Shown here piece after piece: positions 23,557-35,683 of a stretch of 64,000 nt of DNA. Positions within the stretch are counted from its first letter, which is position 1. Each line of letters starts with the position of its first letter. The position numbers and the translations under genes are program-made. The stretch comes from Coleophoma eucalyptorum. Its lineage: Eukaryota > Ascomycota > Leotiomycetes > Helotiales > Dermateaceae. The stretch lies in NCBI GenBank assembly GCA_026120035.1, contig JALRME010000005.1:558001-622000 (forward strand), given 5' to 3'. Below the pieces are notes generated by a model that saw only the letters and a list, made by a program, of their open reading frames with translations, ran no database searches and was not told the DNA's origin.

Positions 23557-24412
23557 ATGTCAAGCTTCTTAGGCCTCAGTAAGGGTTTGGTAGACTTTGA
23601 TCAGAAGAGCCTGGCAGGTACCACATCCCCACCCCTAACTGAAGCTACCTTGCTCGGTCAAGCCGTCGATCGCTAACACTCGTGTGCTGAAGTTGCTGCT
23701 GCATCAATTGCCTTCAATCCCATCTTCTGGAAGTAAGTATTGATGTGAATGCGCTTTCAACGCCTTAGCTGACCCGATCCAAACAGCACTGTAGCGCGTC
23801 AAGGTATATACATAACCCCCTCATGCAGCCCAACAACTCTTGCCCCAGCACCTTCTTGCCCATCGCACCATCGCACCCATCTCTAATACCGCATCGCAAC
23901 CCACAGAATACCATAACAAGCTCCTCACCAAGCTCGCCGGAGGAAACTCCCGCCTCGCATGCTACGGTTTGGCCGTGACGATCTTCTCTCTTGGAATCTT
24001 CCGCGACTTCTTGTACGAACGTGCCCTCCGGGCCCAGCCAGCACACCCAATGCTCCAAACGCCCCTCGCAACACTCGTCGCATATTCCCTACTGGCCGCC
24101 GGCAACGTGCTCGTCGTCTCCTCCATGTGGGCGCTCGGCGTCACGGGCACCTATCTCGGAGACTACTTTGGCATCCTGATGGATAAGATGGTGACGGGCT
24201 TCCCGTTCAATGTTACCGATGCGCCCATGTACTACGGCTCCACCATGAGCTTCCTGGGCACCGCCATCCTGTTCGGCAAGCCCGCCGGAATTCTGCTGAC
24301 GCTTGAGGTCCTGATTGTTTATTTGATTGCCTTGCGCTTTGAGGACCCCTTCACCGCGGGCATTTATGCTAAGAGAGCCAGGGAGCAGGGTGAGGGCAAG
24401 AAGTCCTTGTAG
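23557..24412 (+). CDS. OPI3: Phospholipid N-methyltransferase Opi3 (PEMT type)
   Basis: Opi3 carries out the last two methylations from phosphatidylethanolamine to phosphatidylcholine in the ER membrane, using S-adenosylmethionine. Exons 23557-23617, 23693-23732, 23787-23803 and 23907-24412 give 207 residues, essentially the yeast length of 206. The N-terminus reads MSSFLGLSKGLVDFDQKSLA, then AASIAFNPIFWNTVARQEYHNK. Hydrophobic segments cover YGLAVTIFSLGIFRDFLY, LVAYSLLAAGNVLVVSSMW, STMSFLGTAILFG and AGILLTLEVLIVYLIALRF. TGTYLGDYFGILMD and RFEDPFTAGIY are conserved family blocks. Exon 3 is only 17 nt and encodes TVARQ within the conserved stretch. The C-terminus is KKSL. Confidence 0.93.
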
Positions 24413-24449
24413 GTTTGACCCGCCCAGCTTTCCGTGCATGTGTTTTTGC

Positions 24450-24480
<31 letters not shown>

Positions 24481-25018
24481 TGTTTATCTATGAGATGACT
24501 TGTGAGGAGGGGTCATATGGAACTCAAACACCCAACTTCCTGGTGGAAAGTTTGGCGATGAATTTGGTGAGGGTGAGCAGAGTCATTAGTTACAGGATTA
24601 AATGGCTGCATCGTGCTGGAGTTAGGCATAGAAGAATTGATAGGGAGGGTTTGTGCCGTAAAAAGTGCTTTAGTTTTCAACATTAGCGAGCATTGCATAA
24701 GATATCAACTACTCTGCATCGTAAGATAGTCAACGAGACAGTTAGATTTAGGAAATCGATAGATTTTCTTCACAAAGACCTGCGTGCTCATCTTGTCATC
24801 GAACTCTCGCATACATCATTGCTGCATATACTACATAGGATGTACGAACTTGGACAAATATACATAGGCAAATCGATAATGTGTATTTCTATGATATATC
24901 TATAATATCTACCTGCAACACGCTGTCACACAACTCCAATCAAGATTGCAGCCACCTAATTCTATTTATTTTACAAAACACCGAGCATCCCTGAGCGACA
25001 GATCTAAGTAAACAAGTC
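24413..25018. other. Convergent 3' intergenic region, OPI3/IML2
   Basis: About 600 bases between two converging genes. It begins with a dinucleotide repeat in the OPI3 3' UTR (listed separately). The rest is AT-rich with no recognisable gene. Confidence 0.4.
24449..24483. repeat. Compound dinucleotide repeat (GC)n(GT)n
   Basis: An alternating purine/pyrimidine run of about eight GC units passes directly into about nine GT units in the OPI3 3' UTR. Such runs favour Z-DNA and are length-variable. Confidence 0.85.
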
Positions 25019-27232
25019 CTAGAGTCCCATGATACCCTTATGCCGTTTGACGGTTGCAATAGAGGTGGTGATCTAGAAATATAATCAGAATTGTGCGTGG
25101 GATGAGAAGGTGCAAGCGTAGGATAAGCTCAAAAGTGGGGAAGATAAATACCTTGATACCCATCCTAGTATCCAATACATAGGACTCGAACTTCTGCGTC
25201 TTGTCCAGCCATTGCTCACAATCGAGGACCTTGGCCGTATGGTCTGCACCCTCTAGGTCCTTCTCGAACCATGCCAGACAGGCCATCTCATAGTGTGCTG
25301 CAGGACAGGTCCAGTCGTCTTTCAAAGGGCCCTTAAATTTCAATCTGTAGCATGAAGTGTCAACCATCACATCTCAAGTCTAGAATCAAACGAGGGGAAA
25401 TACCTATCATGAACAAGAAGCTCCGTTTCCAAAATAGTCCTTGCCTCGGTAAACTTGCGCATGTTCCTCAAAACACAAGCCTGAAGCAGGTTATGCATGG
25501 CCGTCTCGTCAAAATCGGCCTTGAACTTGTCTGGTTGACTAGTTCTCTCCCATTGAACAGCGCCCCAAGACTTCTCCAGTTCAACACTGCTCATTTTCTT
25601 GAGGCCATTCCATAAGTATATCATTTCCAAAATTGGACTAACTCCAATGGCGTCGATGAAATCAACTCCCCATTCTTTTACTCTCTCCTCCCATTTCTGG
25701 ACCTTTCTCGTAATGTAAACATCGAAGGGCAATTGCTTGGACATGACTTTCTGTTTGCCTGCAAATGATGGAGCCTTCTTGATGTTCTCGGTCGCCTTGG
25801 CCTTGAAGCCTGCAGCAGCTTTTGGGTCACTCAGAAGTGCATTTCGGTACAGTTCCACATAGGCACAGCCAGCCATATAGTGATACAGTGTCGGAGACCA
25901 TGTGTTTAATTCTGCACACAGCAACCATGAATTTGCCGCATCTTCGTAATCGTGATAGAACATCGTCGTCAGACTCTTCTCGAATATGTTGATGGTGGCG
26001 ATCTGTTTCATATTTGATTTTGTGTTCTCCTTGAGCACCTCGATTGCTTCCCCAAGCCTTCGTTCAAAAGACAGACTTCGAGCCTCCTCGAGCTTCCAGA
26101 GTTTCGAGTCAGGGTTCAACCGGATCATTTCGGCAAGCAATGTCTTGCACCGGGCTTTAGGATAACCGCTCAGATCCTCCTCCGCAGCAGCATCAGTTGG
26201 CAAAATATCACAGAAGCCAACTAGACCGTTATAATATCCAAGAAGTCCCAACCCCGCGGTGGCGCTGTTGAAATTTTCAAACTTCGTCGCTTGCCAAAGC
26301 ATCTCAACACCTCGCTCACGGTCTCCCTTGAATCCAATGATGTACAGTATCCGATTGAAAACAGGATTGTCCACCATCGAGAGGACTATGAGCAACAAAC
26401 CAAAGCAGACATGGCTTCCGGAGTAGATAAAGATGTCGATATGGCTTGTCAGGGCCTGGGAGATCATTGCAGGATCTAGATCCAGCTTCCTCGACGGTTT
26501 ATAAGATGACGCCGTCTCGACTGTGCTTAGAGCCGGATTTCTAGAATCTATATCCTTAAGTAATTCCGCCTCGATACCAGCAAGATCGACACTGTTGCGG
26601 TTGGAAGTGGGCACCGAAGGAGTAAATGTACTAGAATTGCTCTTGGTACTGCCGGCCTTTGAAGTTGGACGGCCTCCCACTCCATTGACCGTATTCTCCG
26701 GTTGCTTAGGCACGGACGAACCAGTATTCGATCTCCGTTTCTCTATAAAAGCGGCTTCTATCTCCAAGATACCTTCAAGAGTTTGGTATGCCCTTCTGAG
26801 TTTGTAGAAGCCCTTGACCGCCTCGGTGATGCTCCCACTTAATACTGAGGTGATGGCACTCGTCAACATAGCAATCGAGTAGCAGACAGCGTACTCAGTC
26901 CCCGGAGGATAGATAGCGGACTGAAAAGCACCTGGCTCCCTCTCAGCCTTCTTCATATCCTCCCAGGTCCTATTTTCCGCCGCTATCAAGAGGGCAGATG
27001 CATTCTTCATCAAGTCCTTTTCACCCCCCAGCATAGAAGCGATGAAGGAGGAGATTCCTCGTCCTAGCATATGAAAGGACGAGTCTTGTCCCTTGAGGAT
27101 CTTGTCGGCACTCTCGATGTCGTCATTTAGGAGGAGCATGAGAGCCTGCTCGGCGTCTTGCAAATACTTCATCTCATCTTCGGCTTTCATAGGACTCTGG
27201 CCCTTGACCGCTGATCTGAACCACCGACTCAT
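25019..27232 (-). CDS. IML2: Iml2/TTC39-type protein
   Basis: Iml2 is a soluble protein linked in yeast to lipid-droplet-dependent clearance of inclusion bodies; animal relatives are TTC39 proteins. Exons 27232-25404, 25344-25152 and 25072-25019 give 691 residues. The family text runs from QDAEQALMLLLNDDIESADKIL and FHMLGRGISSFIASMLGGEKDLM through YSIAMLTSAITSVLSGSITEAVKGFYKLRRAYQTLE, here in pieces. Then comes an Asn/Ser-rich insert (residues about 205-285), SHVCFGLLLIVLSMV, and TPR-like helices in the C-terminal half (AAGFKAKATENIKKAPSF). The start at 27232 gives MSRWFRSAVKG. An upstream in-frame ATG at 27367 would add 45 Pro-rich residues that look like translated leader. Confidence 0.87.
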
Positions 27233-27956
27233 CTTTGCGTCTCCAAAATGCTTAGTGGACTCCGCGAGGGTTGGGCGAGGGAAAAGTAGAGCGTGAGGGG
27301 TGGTAGGCGGTGGGGTCTCGCACAGGATTATGCACCAGTTTGAGAGAAGGCTATGCGACTTAAGCACTCATATTCTGAGGACCGGAATGGCAGGATTAAG
27401 ATCCAAAACTTCGAAAAATGGCAATTGAGGAGGAGACCAGAACTCGAGATTGGGGGGTGAGCTATGCTGATGGTAAGAAGTAAGGCAGCCTTGGGGGGGC
27501 ACGAGACAACAGAAGGAGAACAATGCACCAGCACAGGTATTGAGTGGTAGCGATGTTAGCTACCCGATCGGCCTTGCTGACAGGATTGAGCTAGTCGAGG
27601 CATTTTATGCGTCCTGTGCTGTGGACGGGAAGAATGGAGAAGAGAGAGAAGAGGTGGAAGACATGGAAGAGGTGAGCGCGTTAGCAGCGCAGCCAGAGAA
27701 GCAGCAGGAAGGACTACGGCAATCGCATCGCAAATCAAATGCTCAAATCCGATAATGCGAGTCGGCACGGTCAGGGCAGGAGGGGGAAAGGGCAGGTACG
27801 TAACGAGTTAGGACATGATGTGATGGACCCGGGAGCAGGGATGGCGGGGCTGCTTTAGTCCCGGCTTTAACGGCCGACGAATACAGGAAGGTTAGGACTG
27901 TCCAGGTCATTGTCAATGACGGAAAGGTAAGCAAGCAGAAAGGGACAGGACGGTCA

Positions 27957-28104
27957 CTGTAGGGTGCTGTAGGGTGCTGTAGGGTGCTGTAGGGTGCTGC
28001 CGACTTTGTTGTAGGGTGCAGTAGGGGTATTTGTAGGGTGCAGTAGAATGCTGTAGGATGCTGTAGGATGCTGTAGGTTACTCCCTTCGGGTGCTGTAGA
28101 ACCG
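27957..28104. repeat. Degenerate decamer tandem repeat AGGGTGCTGT
   Basis: Four consecutive units are essentially perfect at 27961-28000. Further units are degraded (AGGGTGCAGT, AGGATGCTGT) out to about 28104. The perfect part has four GGG runs with 7-nt loops, a G-quadruplex-capable pattern. It lies in the divergent promoter between IML2 and prefoldin 5, about 325 bases upstream of the latter's ATG. Confidence 0.85.
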
Positions 28105-28429
28105 TAGAAGCCTCTGCAATCATCCGCTTTGTAGCGAGCCAATCCCCGAACTCCCCCTCCTAACCCCCCCCCCCTTCTCGCTCCCTCCCTGCCTCCCTCC
28201 CGCTATCGATCCGTCCAGGCTCGCTCGGATCTGCTGCCACTCCTGCTGCTCCCTTCTTCCCATACCCATACCCTTCCATCGTCCTCCGTACGGTATTATC
28301 GAACCGTCTAACCGAACCGAACGCGTTTTTGCTCGTTTGCTTGCACGCGCAACCTCTTCCCACCGACTCGCAGCCTCGTGCCCTAGCCTTCTACCTTTCC
28401 CCCTCCACCCCCTCCACTCTCCGCCCAAC
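28105..28429. promoter_or_regulatory. Prefoldin 5 promoter and pyrimidine-rich leader
   Basis: About 320 bases, strongly C/T-rich on the plus strand, with a poly-C run near 28164-28175 and repeated CCCTCC words. This resembles CT-rich fungal core promoters near transcription starts. No gene is supported. Confidence 0.4.
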
Positions 28430-29113
28430 ATGTCAGCCTCCAAAGGACAAGGACAGACCGGTAAGTCTTGCTGCACCTTTTGGGTCTTTGCGTGGGTTTT
28501 GATGCTGACTATATGCAGTCAACCTGGACAGCCTATCCACCCAGCAGCTCAGCCAGGTCAAGAAGCAGTTGGACGACGAGCTCGAGCACCTCACCAGCTC
28601 CTTCACCCAGCTGCGAGCTGCCCAGGCCAAGTTCCGGGAATGTCTGCGATCGATTGCAAATGGCGTGACCCCCAAGATTGAAGGTGGGTTTGTTCTTGCT
28701 TTTCATATGCGATGACGGTGTTCCGTTAACCCCAGTGTAGAAAAACCCATTTTAGTTCCGCTCACCACTTCGTTGTATGTGCCGGGAAAGCTAGCAGATC
28801 CAGAGAATGTGATCGTGGATGTGGGCACAGGATTCTATGTGGAGAAGGTATATAAGGCGCCCCTCACGATGAGAGTTAATACTGAACCATGGATAGAGCA
28901 CCAAAGATGCAACCAAGTTTTATGAGGCAAAGGTGGAGGATCTGGCGAATAACCTGAAAGATCTTGAGGCTATAGTGCAGGGCAAGTCAAACAACCTAAG
29001 GGTTGTCGAAGATGGTATGTTTCTGGAATCTGGTCTTAGGCACTTTGCTAACGAGCTATTCTACAGTTTTGAGGCAAAAGGTATTGAGTGCAGGTGCTCC
29101 TTCAGCGTCCTGA
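28430..29113 (+). CDS. GIM5: Prefoldin subunit 5 (Gim5)
   Basis: Prefoldin is a jellyfish-shaped cochaperone that hands nascent actin and tubulin to the CCT chaperonin. This is an alpha-class subunit. Exons 28430-28460, 28519-28683, 28741-28847, 28897-29014 and 29067-29113 give 155 residues, the expected size. N-terminal coiled coil: [20 protein letters not shown] and [11 protein letters not shown]. The central beta hairpin reads [19 protein letters not shown] and [14 protein letters not shown], hallmark Pfd5 text. A C-terminal coiled coil follows, ending GAPSAS. Prefoldin subunit 1 is also in this window, at 44.8 kb. Confidence 0.95.
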
Positions 29114-29336
29114 TATACACCATGTATACTTCGGAAGAAAGTGGTACGCGATGGGATTGTACCGGTGCCCACTATACTATGCAATTCGAGAGATCATGAT
29201 CAGGATCGGTGTCCTCCAAGTGACGAGAGTCAAGCCGAGTCGATGATAAAAAATTTGACAGCCGGAGTAGAGGCGGTATCAAGAAGACCACAACCTCGAG
29301 AAACGCTGTATACTAGTCGTAGAAGACAATGTGCCA

Positions 29337-31997
29337 TCAGCGGCCGATTCCATCCATGCTCAAAATATCCCTAATGTGTCGTATCTTGTCAACCAGGTCG
29401 ACAAATCCGTTCCCGCCAATTTGATTCGGCGGGAACAAGTTACTTAAGTTCCCTTCCCAAGTTCGTTCGGCGACGACTCCCTGCGTGGATTCCATCTCAT
29501 GGTCCCATCTTTGATGTCCAATCGAGATAGCACATGAAGTCTCTGGCTCTGGTCGGGTGTCGCTACTTGGCCACCTTCGGAAAATTGTGACTTCTACGAC
29601 ATAGCCCTCTCTGTTCAATACATATTTCAGGACGCTCTTGATACAGACTGCTTCGACGTGTACTCCGTTGATCAGCTTTGGTCTGACTATTGGATAGCCC
29701 ATCCCGTGCTCATCAAATCTTTCCTTAGTTGATACCTGGATACTACTCTCAACCAGCTCGAACAAAGCGTGTGGGACCTCTGAGACTGTGTCATCAGCAA
29801 CAACATCAAGATTCCAGTCGAAGGGTCTAATCAAGTTAGTTCCGATTGAGAAAGGAATTGAAAATTACCATACTTTTCAATATCGATATGTCTGACCTCA
29901 ACAACTCTGTATCTCTTGTCATTATGGTATAGTTGGATAGTGCCAAGTTGATACCAGCGGTCTTTCTCTGTCGAATCTCCAAGTACATCCAATTCTGCTT
30001 CAATACGGAGCCTCTGACCTCCAAGTCCTCGGACAAAGAGCACTTCGGTATGCGTCGGGAGCATATCTTCCAGGTGATAGACCCTTGGGCTCGCTGGCAG
30101 GAACAGTTCTGGCTTGCCGGTAATATTCTGGATGATATCAAAAGCGACGCCCGCACCTCCGATACTATCAGGCGTTATTATCAAGCAGCCAGAGTATAGG
30201 TACATGCTTTAAACTTACGCCTTATCAAACTCTGCCGTAAATCGTGGCTGCTTCATCATATTCTCAAATTTTTCAAGAGAATAGTTGCCATCAGTAAATC
30301 CCTTCTCGTACTGGATAATTTTGACATGGCCAAAGTTGATTCTCATCCGCATCCAACCCTTGTAAGGACTCTGAGCCGTTATCTTCTCGATCAGGTTTGC
30401 CTCAAAGTGTGCCAGATTGTCCTCCAGTTTCTTGAAACGCAAAAGGTCGTATTTATCCTTCGTCATTGCTCCAAAAGGTAAAGGACTACCAGAAAGCTTC
30501 AGTACAGTAATGCTATTTTGCTTTCTGACTGGACGTTCGTCTAGAGCTGTGGTAACCAGAACTGGTTTAACATGAGATCTCCAATTCATGATTGTTGGAG
30601 GTACTAGAATGTGGACAGGGGCCGAGATCTTCTGTTGAGATTTCTTGTGTTCATGCTCTTGTCTGATGGCACTGATTGCCAAATGAATAGACTCTCCAGT
30701 GCCGGATTTCTCTCGAGAACGAATCCTAACACATCTTTTACTATCATCCCAATCAATGTAAACTTTGAATTTCGTTCTGATTAAGTTTAATGCTTCCAGC
30801 TTGAGCCCTAGTCTATCGGTGGCTTTCTCATTCTTGTCCGGCCAGATATAATAGCCCTTGAAACGATTAAGTTTGTAAGACAAGAAATTTCAACGACACT
30901 CATTCTTGAATATCGGGTTTCCTTAAAGAAATGCTGGAGTTACTTACAATGCTATTGAAGTCTTCATATTCATCTGGCTGACCAAAAAACTTCTGTAATT
31001 CGTTTGCTTGGGTGGTACGCTGGCCAATCTGTTTTCGCATTCGTGTAGAAACTAGGGCCTGAGGTTCTCCAAATTTCGCCTTTGCACCCTGAGACTTTGA
31101 ATTTGGCTCACAACTGACTTTTCTCGTAGGTGGTTCACGATGTGGTGGTCGTCCAACCAAAAATGACCCACGATAAGGTAAAGCTACTCCAGAAGGTGGT
31201 GGGCCACGATGAGGAGATTCGTTATAAGCAGACTGTTGTTGGCGACGATCCTCTAGATAGCTTAGTCCCCTTCCGCGACCTCTTTCAGCGCCCCTGTCCG
31301 GTAGTACAGTGGGGGGAAATGCATTGAATTTTGGGGTACGTTTACCTTGGACTTTTAGCTTTTTCTTTAAACCATATGGCAATTGCTGCATGAGCGAACC
31401 TACCCTTTTGAAAGCTCGGGGGAATACGCTCCTGAGGTTGACTTGCTAGGTTAGGGGGATTGCGTGGTTTTGGAATCCTTACAACAGCTGCAAGTCCGAC
31501 AGCAGTGTTACTAGGGACGTCATTTGTGGAAAGTGAAGCTTCGGCTGCTAGATTAGAAGCATTAGGTGACTGCGAGGATTCGGTAAGTCCTGTAGATCCC
31601 GTTGCAGTACTTCCAACGATAATGCCCCTGGTTACTTGACGTTGAGTTGTGGTAGAAGGGGCATATGGCTTCAACAGCCTTTCACGAGCAGTGGCAGAGG
31701 CAGCGTCGCTATGGTGTCTATAAATGGTCGGAGCTGAATCATCATGGCTCTCAACATCAATCAAATTTCCCAATTGGTGAGGTGTAGATTTCTGATGGTG
31801 TTGTTTTGACGACTTGACCGAAACAGCATCATCATCTTCGTCAGACTCGTTCCATTCTAAGCCCGTCAAAATGGTTCTTGGTCAGAAGCTGCCATGCTTA
31901 CCACGAGCGTTATCATATTCGAAACTATATCTTAGTGTCAGTATTCAACCGGTATCCTTAATTGAAGAGAAGGTACATACTCTCCAACGTTGTCCAT
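29337..31997 (-). CDS. Unrecognised 771-residue protein with a KH-like central block
   Basis: I do not recognise this family. Seven exons (31997-31981, 31924-31902, 31856-31346, 31293-30948, 30856-30219, 30164-29874, 29826-29337) join in one frame with canonical splice sites. Residues about 10-190 are acidic then Ser/Thr-rich and look disordered. Residues about 185-300 are basic and include RGAERGRGRGLSY, suggesting nucleic-acid binding. After residue 300, folded sequence begins with GYYIWPDKNEKATDRLG, then LNLIRTKFKVYIDWDD and KRCVRIRSREKSG, a helix-strand-strand order like a KH domain. The C-terminal 400 residues contain GWMRMRINFGHVKI and RVVEVRHIDIEK blocks. The first two exons are 17 and 23 nt. 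The fourth intron (91 nt) is the least certain join. Confidence 0.7.
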
Positions 31998-33065
31998 CGT
32001 GACAGCAGAAATCTGGTATCATGGGCCAAGGAGAGAACAAAGATAAAAAGACGATACTGTTGATTCTTAACAGTCCATGTGACTGTAAAATATGAAGCAA
32101 GAACTTTCGCAAATATCTCCGAGTTGAAGTGTTGGAGAAGGGGATCTGCGCTGAGCCTTTGAAGCCGACGGTAGTTGACAAGCGGGACGACCAATCAGCA
32201 ATAGGAGACCACTAGCCTGATTCGACCTCGATGTCACTTTTTTCTTCTTAACTCAGTTAAAGTTGAAAGCAACGGCTCGATCCTGGATGATAGAAAGAAG
32301 ATGATGGCAGGCACTTCGGTGGCAGTGGTCGTTGCGCTGTGCAGGAAGCAGCAACCCCATATGGCGTTGCGGGTCCACTATTCACTAAGTGGTAGCGACC
32401 GGGTAACTGCTGCAGACAAATGTAGCCTGAATTCAATGTCAAAGAATCTTGCGATGATAGGTGAGACTTTTGTATGGATTGAATAGAGACTAAGCCTTGC
32501 TTGGGGTATCCTTCTATACGGAGTTATGTGCATTCACGACGGCGAGACGTTTGACACTGCAAGACACCTCTCATCGACAAACAATAAAAGTTTTCTGAAA
32601 CGTAAGGATAGCATGAATGATGCTGACGGTATACGAACTCTGATTACAGTTCCATAATACTGCTCTTGAAAAATAGCTTTACCAAGTAAAAGACATATTG
32701 GACAAACAAAAAAACTCGAGGCTCCGACAGCCAGGACGCAAGTTGAAACTAGAGAAGCTATGAACAAAATATGAGTGAACATTTTCACCTTTGAACAAGA
32801 ACTTCCAAGCAATAACTACTGGAAAGTTGCTTCTTCCCGATGCTTAACATAGTTTGTCTTAGATGAAGTACCACAAATGACCGTTTACTTGGTTGGACCA
32901 CCACCCCTATTTCTCTCTATCCATCCATATCCTCGCTTAACAAAACACGAGAATACCGCGTCGATACGCGTCGACCTCGGTACCGCGTAAAGTGTGTGCA
33001 GGACAGGATAGGACCGAGGCCAAAGATCAACATATCGAAATTGACGTCAAGTATCGACAGCGACA
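31998..33065. promoter_or_regulatory. Divergent region upstream of ORC1
   Basis: About 1.07 kb between two divergent genes. Short open frames on both strands lack recognisable protein. A pair of near-identical CGTCGA-type words (ACCGCGTCGATACGCGTCGAC region, about 32955-32975) contains MluI-like ACGCGT, the core of MBF sites that control S-phase genes, which suits ORC1. I see nothing else. Confidence 0.45.
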
Positions 33066-35459
33066 ATGCCTCACAGGACCTCTACAACAAAGTCCCCGGA
33101 CGAGCAAGCTCGGAAGGCTCGAGAGACTCGAAAGTACCTTTCCGGAACAGCACCTACGAGAGACAACTCGGAAGAGCTTGAGACAGACGATTGCCAGTGG
33201 AGTTGGGTGTATAGAGAAGGATATGATGAAGAAGGGAATGCCGCCGAAGAAGAATCAGATGAAGATGTCACCACAAAGTCTGCAGCCAAGAGTCGGAGGA
33301 GTAGTCGCCATGTTACCAAACAGCGATCACAGAACATTGTCGCAGCACGACGGGCAGGATGTGAATATAAAATAGGAGACTGCGTGCGACTCAGAGCCGA
33401 AGGCATAAATGAGACTTGGGTGGGAATCATCTGCAGTTTTGACGATGACGACCCAGATGATAAAGCTGCAGCTTTCATGTGGTTCTCGTCGGAGAAGGAA
33501 ATCAAGCCTTTGAATAAATATAAAAAGCGGACTGACTTCTTGGAGGTATGAGCTACAATGCCATATTGGTGTCATGGTCTAACTTTTCTTGCAGAATGAG
33601 CTATACATAACGCCTTCAACAGACCCAAATCCACTGGAATCAATCATTGACAAAGCCAGTATAATGTCGGAGAAAGCATTTAACGAGAAGTATCCAAATG
33701 GTAAGGTGCCAAAAAAGTCACCCGACTACGGTAGGACTTATATCTGTCGGCGAGGGTGTAATCTACGGACTGCTACTTATACAGATGAGTTCAACTGGGA
33801 AGAGCTATATCAAGGTGGCGAAGCAGGCAAGGATGAATTGCTGGAGTGGGTCAAGGAAGCTACTGTGAAGAAGTCCAGAAAACGGCGGATGCAAAAGCAG
33901 GAGGACGAGAATGGATTCGAGCCAGACGATGGACCTGAAGATACGGTTCAAACACCCCGCAAGAAACAGAAATTCTTGGCAGCGACCCCTACCAAAAATC
34001 GAAGTCCGTCAAAACTCTTGACTCCCAGTCACCGAAAGGTAGTTATCAAGAAAGCTTTAGAGATCACGCCATTGGGGACTCGGTTTCTCTCGCCTGGACA
34101 TACGCAAGCGTCACCATTCCAAACAGCCCGGTCAAAGCTTCATGTCTCTTCTGTACCGACATCACTTCCGTGTCGAGAGGACGAGTTTGGTTCTGTCTAC
34201 TCGCACTTGGAAGCCGCTATCACTGATGGATCAGGTGCATGTATTTACATCTCGGGCACACCTGGTACCGGCAAAACAGCTACAGTCCGTGAGGTTGTAG
34301 CACAACTAAACGCATCTGTTATGGCGGATGAGCTTGACGATTTCATTTTCGTTGAGATCAACGGCATGAAAGTCACAGATCCCCATCAGTCGTATTCATT
34401 ACTATGGGAAGCTTTGAAGGGTGATCGAGTTAGCCCAACACACGCGTTGGATCTTCTAGAACGAGAGTTTAACCACCCAAGTCCTAGAAGAGTGCCTTGT
34501 GTTGTGCTCATGGATGAATTGGACCAACTTGTCACGAAAAATCAAAGCGTCATGTATAATTTCTTCAACTGGCCAGGTCTGAGACACAGTCGTTTGATTG
34601 TTCTCGCCGTGGCCAACACTATGGATTTGCCTGAAAGAACACTCAGTAATAAGATCAGTAGTCGACTGGGTAAGCACCTTTATAAGCCCATTCAAAGGAC
34701 ATAGGAAACTAACCTTGGCACCTAGGATTAACAAGAATTACATTTCCTGGCTACACGCACGAGCAATTAATGAAAATCATTCAATCAAGGCTCGAAGGTG
34801 TGCCAGGTAACATAGTAGATCCAGATGCCGTGCAGTTCGCCAGCAGGAAGGTAGCAGCAGTAAGCGGCGACGCACGCCGAGCACTAGATATCTGCCGACG
34901 AGCTGTTGAACTTGCAGAGGCTGAGAGTTTGGAGGCTGGAGTACAGCCTGGCACACCATCAAAGACGGGCAAGTCTAAATCTGTAGGGAAGGTTACTATC
35001 GCTACCATCAAGCGAGCTATCAATGAAGCAACGACAAGTCCGTTGCAGCAGTATCTTCGTAGCTTGCCCTTTGCATCCAAAGTCTTGCTCGCTGCACTAC
35101 TGACGAAGATGCGTCAGACCGGCCTGACAGAGAGTATTATGGGTGATGTGCTTGACAAGGCAAAGCAGATGGCCAAGATGGATACGGGGAGCAACATGAT
35201 CGAGCATCTACTACGAAATAAGGCCGATGGTTCTTCCAAGTCTAAATCATCTCAGCAAGTCGGGAGCAAGTCAGCTAAGATCCCAAGAGTTCTTGCAATG
35301 GGCACGTCGGCAGTTGATCTGATGGATGCTGGAATCATAGGACTCGAAGCAAGGAGGGCAGATCGTACAGGCAAGGTCAGGCTGAATATTGGCGAGGAGG
35401 ACGTCAGGTTGGCATTTAAGGACGATCCGGATATTAAGAGTTTGGGATTCGCTGTCTAG
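33066..35459 (+). CDS. ORC1: Origin recognition complex subunit 1
   Basis: Orc1 is the ATP-hydrolysing subunit of the origin recognition complex, which loads the MCM helicase. Exons 33066-33545, 33595-34669 and 34726-35459 give 762 residues. An N-terminal BAH domain (residues about 95-255) includes YKIGDCVRLRAEG, FMWFSSEKEI, ELYITPSTD and GRTYICRRGC. A basic linker with AT-Pro CDK-like sites (LAATPTKNRSPSKLLTPSHRK) follows. The AAA+ module has Walker A GTPGTGKTATV, Walker B VVLMDELDQL, sensor 1 VLAVANTMDLPER and sensor 2 GDARRALDICRRA. The C-terminal winged helix ends LRLNIGEEDVRLA-like text (VRLNIGEEDVRLAFKDDP). The stop follows LGFAV. Confidence 0.96.
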
Positions 35460-35683
35460 ACTTCACAGAAAGCTGTATGACTGATGATACATGATATGAT
35501 AGAATTTCTCTCTCAACATTTGTCTTCCACACTCGAAGTGATATCTTGTTTTGCTTCCTGAGGCAAGCTGTGATCCTTTCCACAACCATTAATGAACCCA
35601 TTGAAAGCTACCATAAAACAAGCGCCGTTCGCCAATCCATGCATGCATGACCTCTTTCCAAAACCTCCCTATCGAAACATTGC
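35460..35683. other. Convergent 3' region, ORC1/PRP46
   Basis: A short gap of about 220 bases between the converging 3' ends. Nothing beyond UTR sequence is seen. Confidence 0.35.

Noticed and set aside
27233..27367. Earlier in-frame ATG for IML2
   Set aside because: The 45 extra residues are Pro/Thr-rich without conservation signs; 27232 gives a cleaner start.
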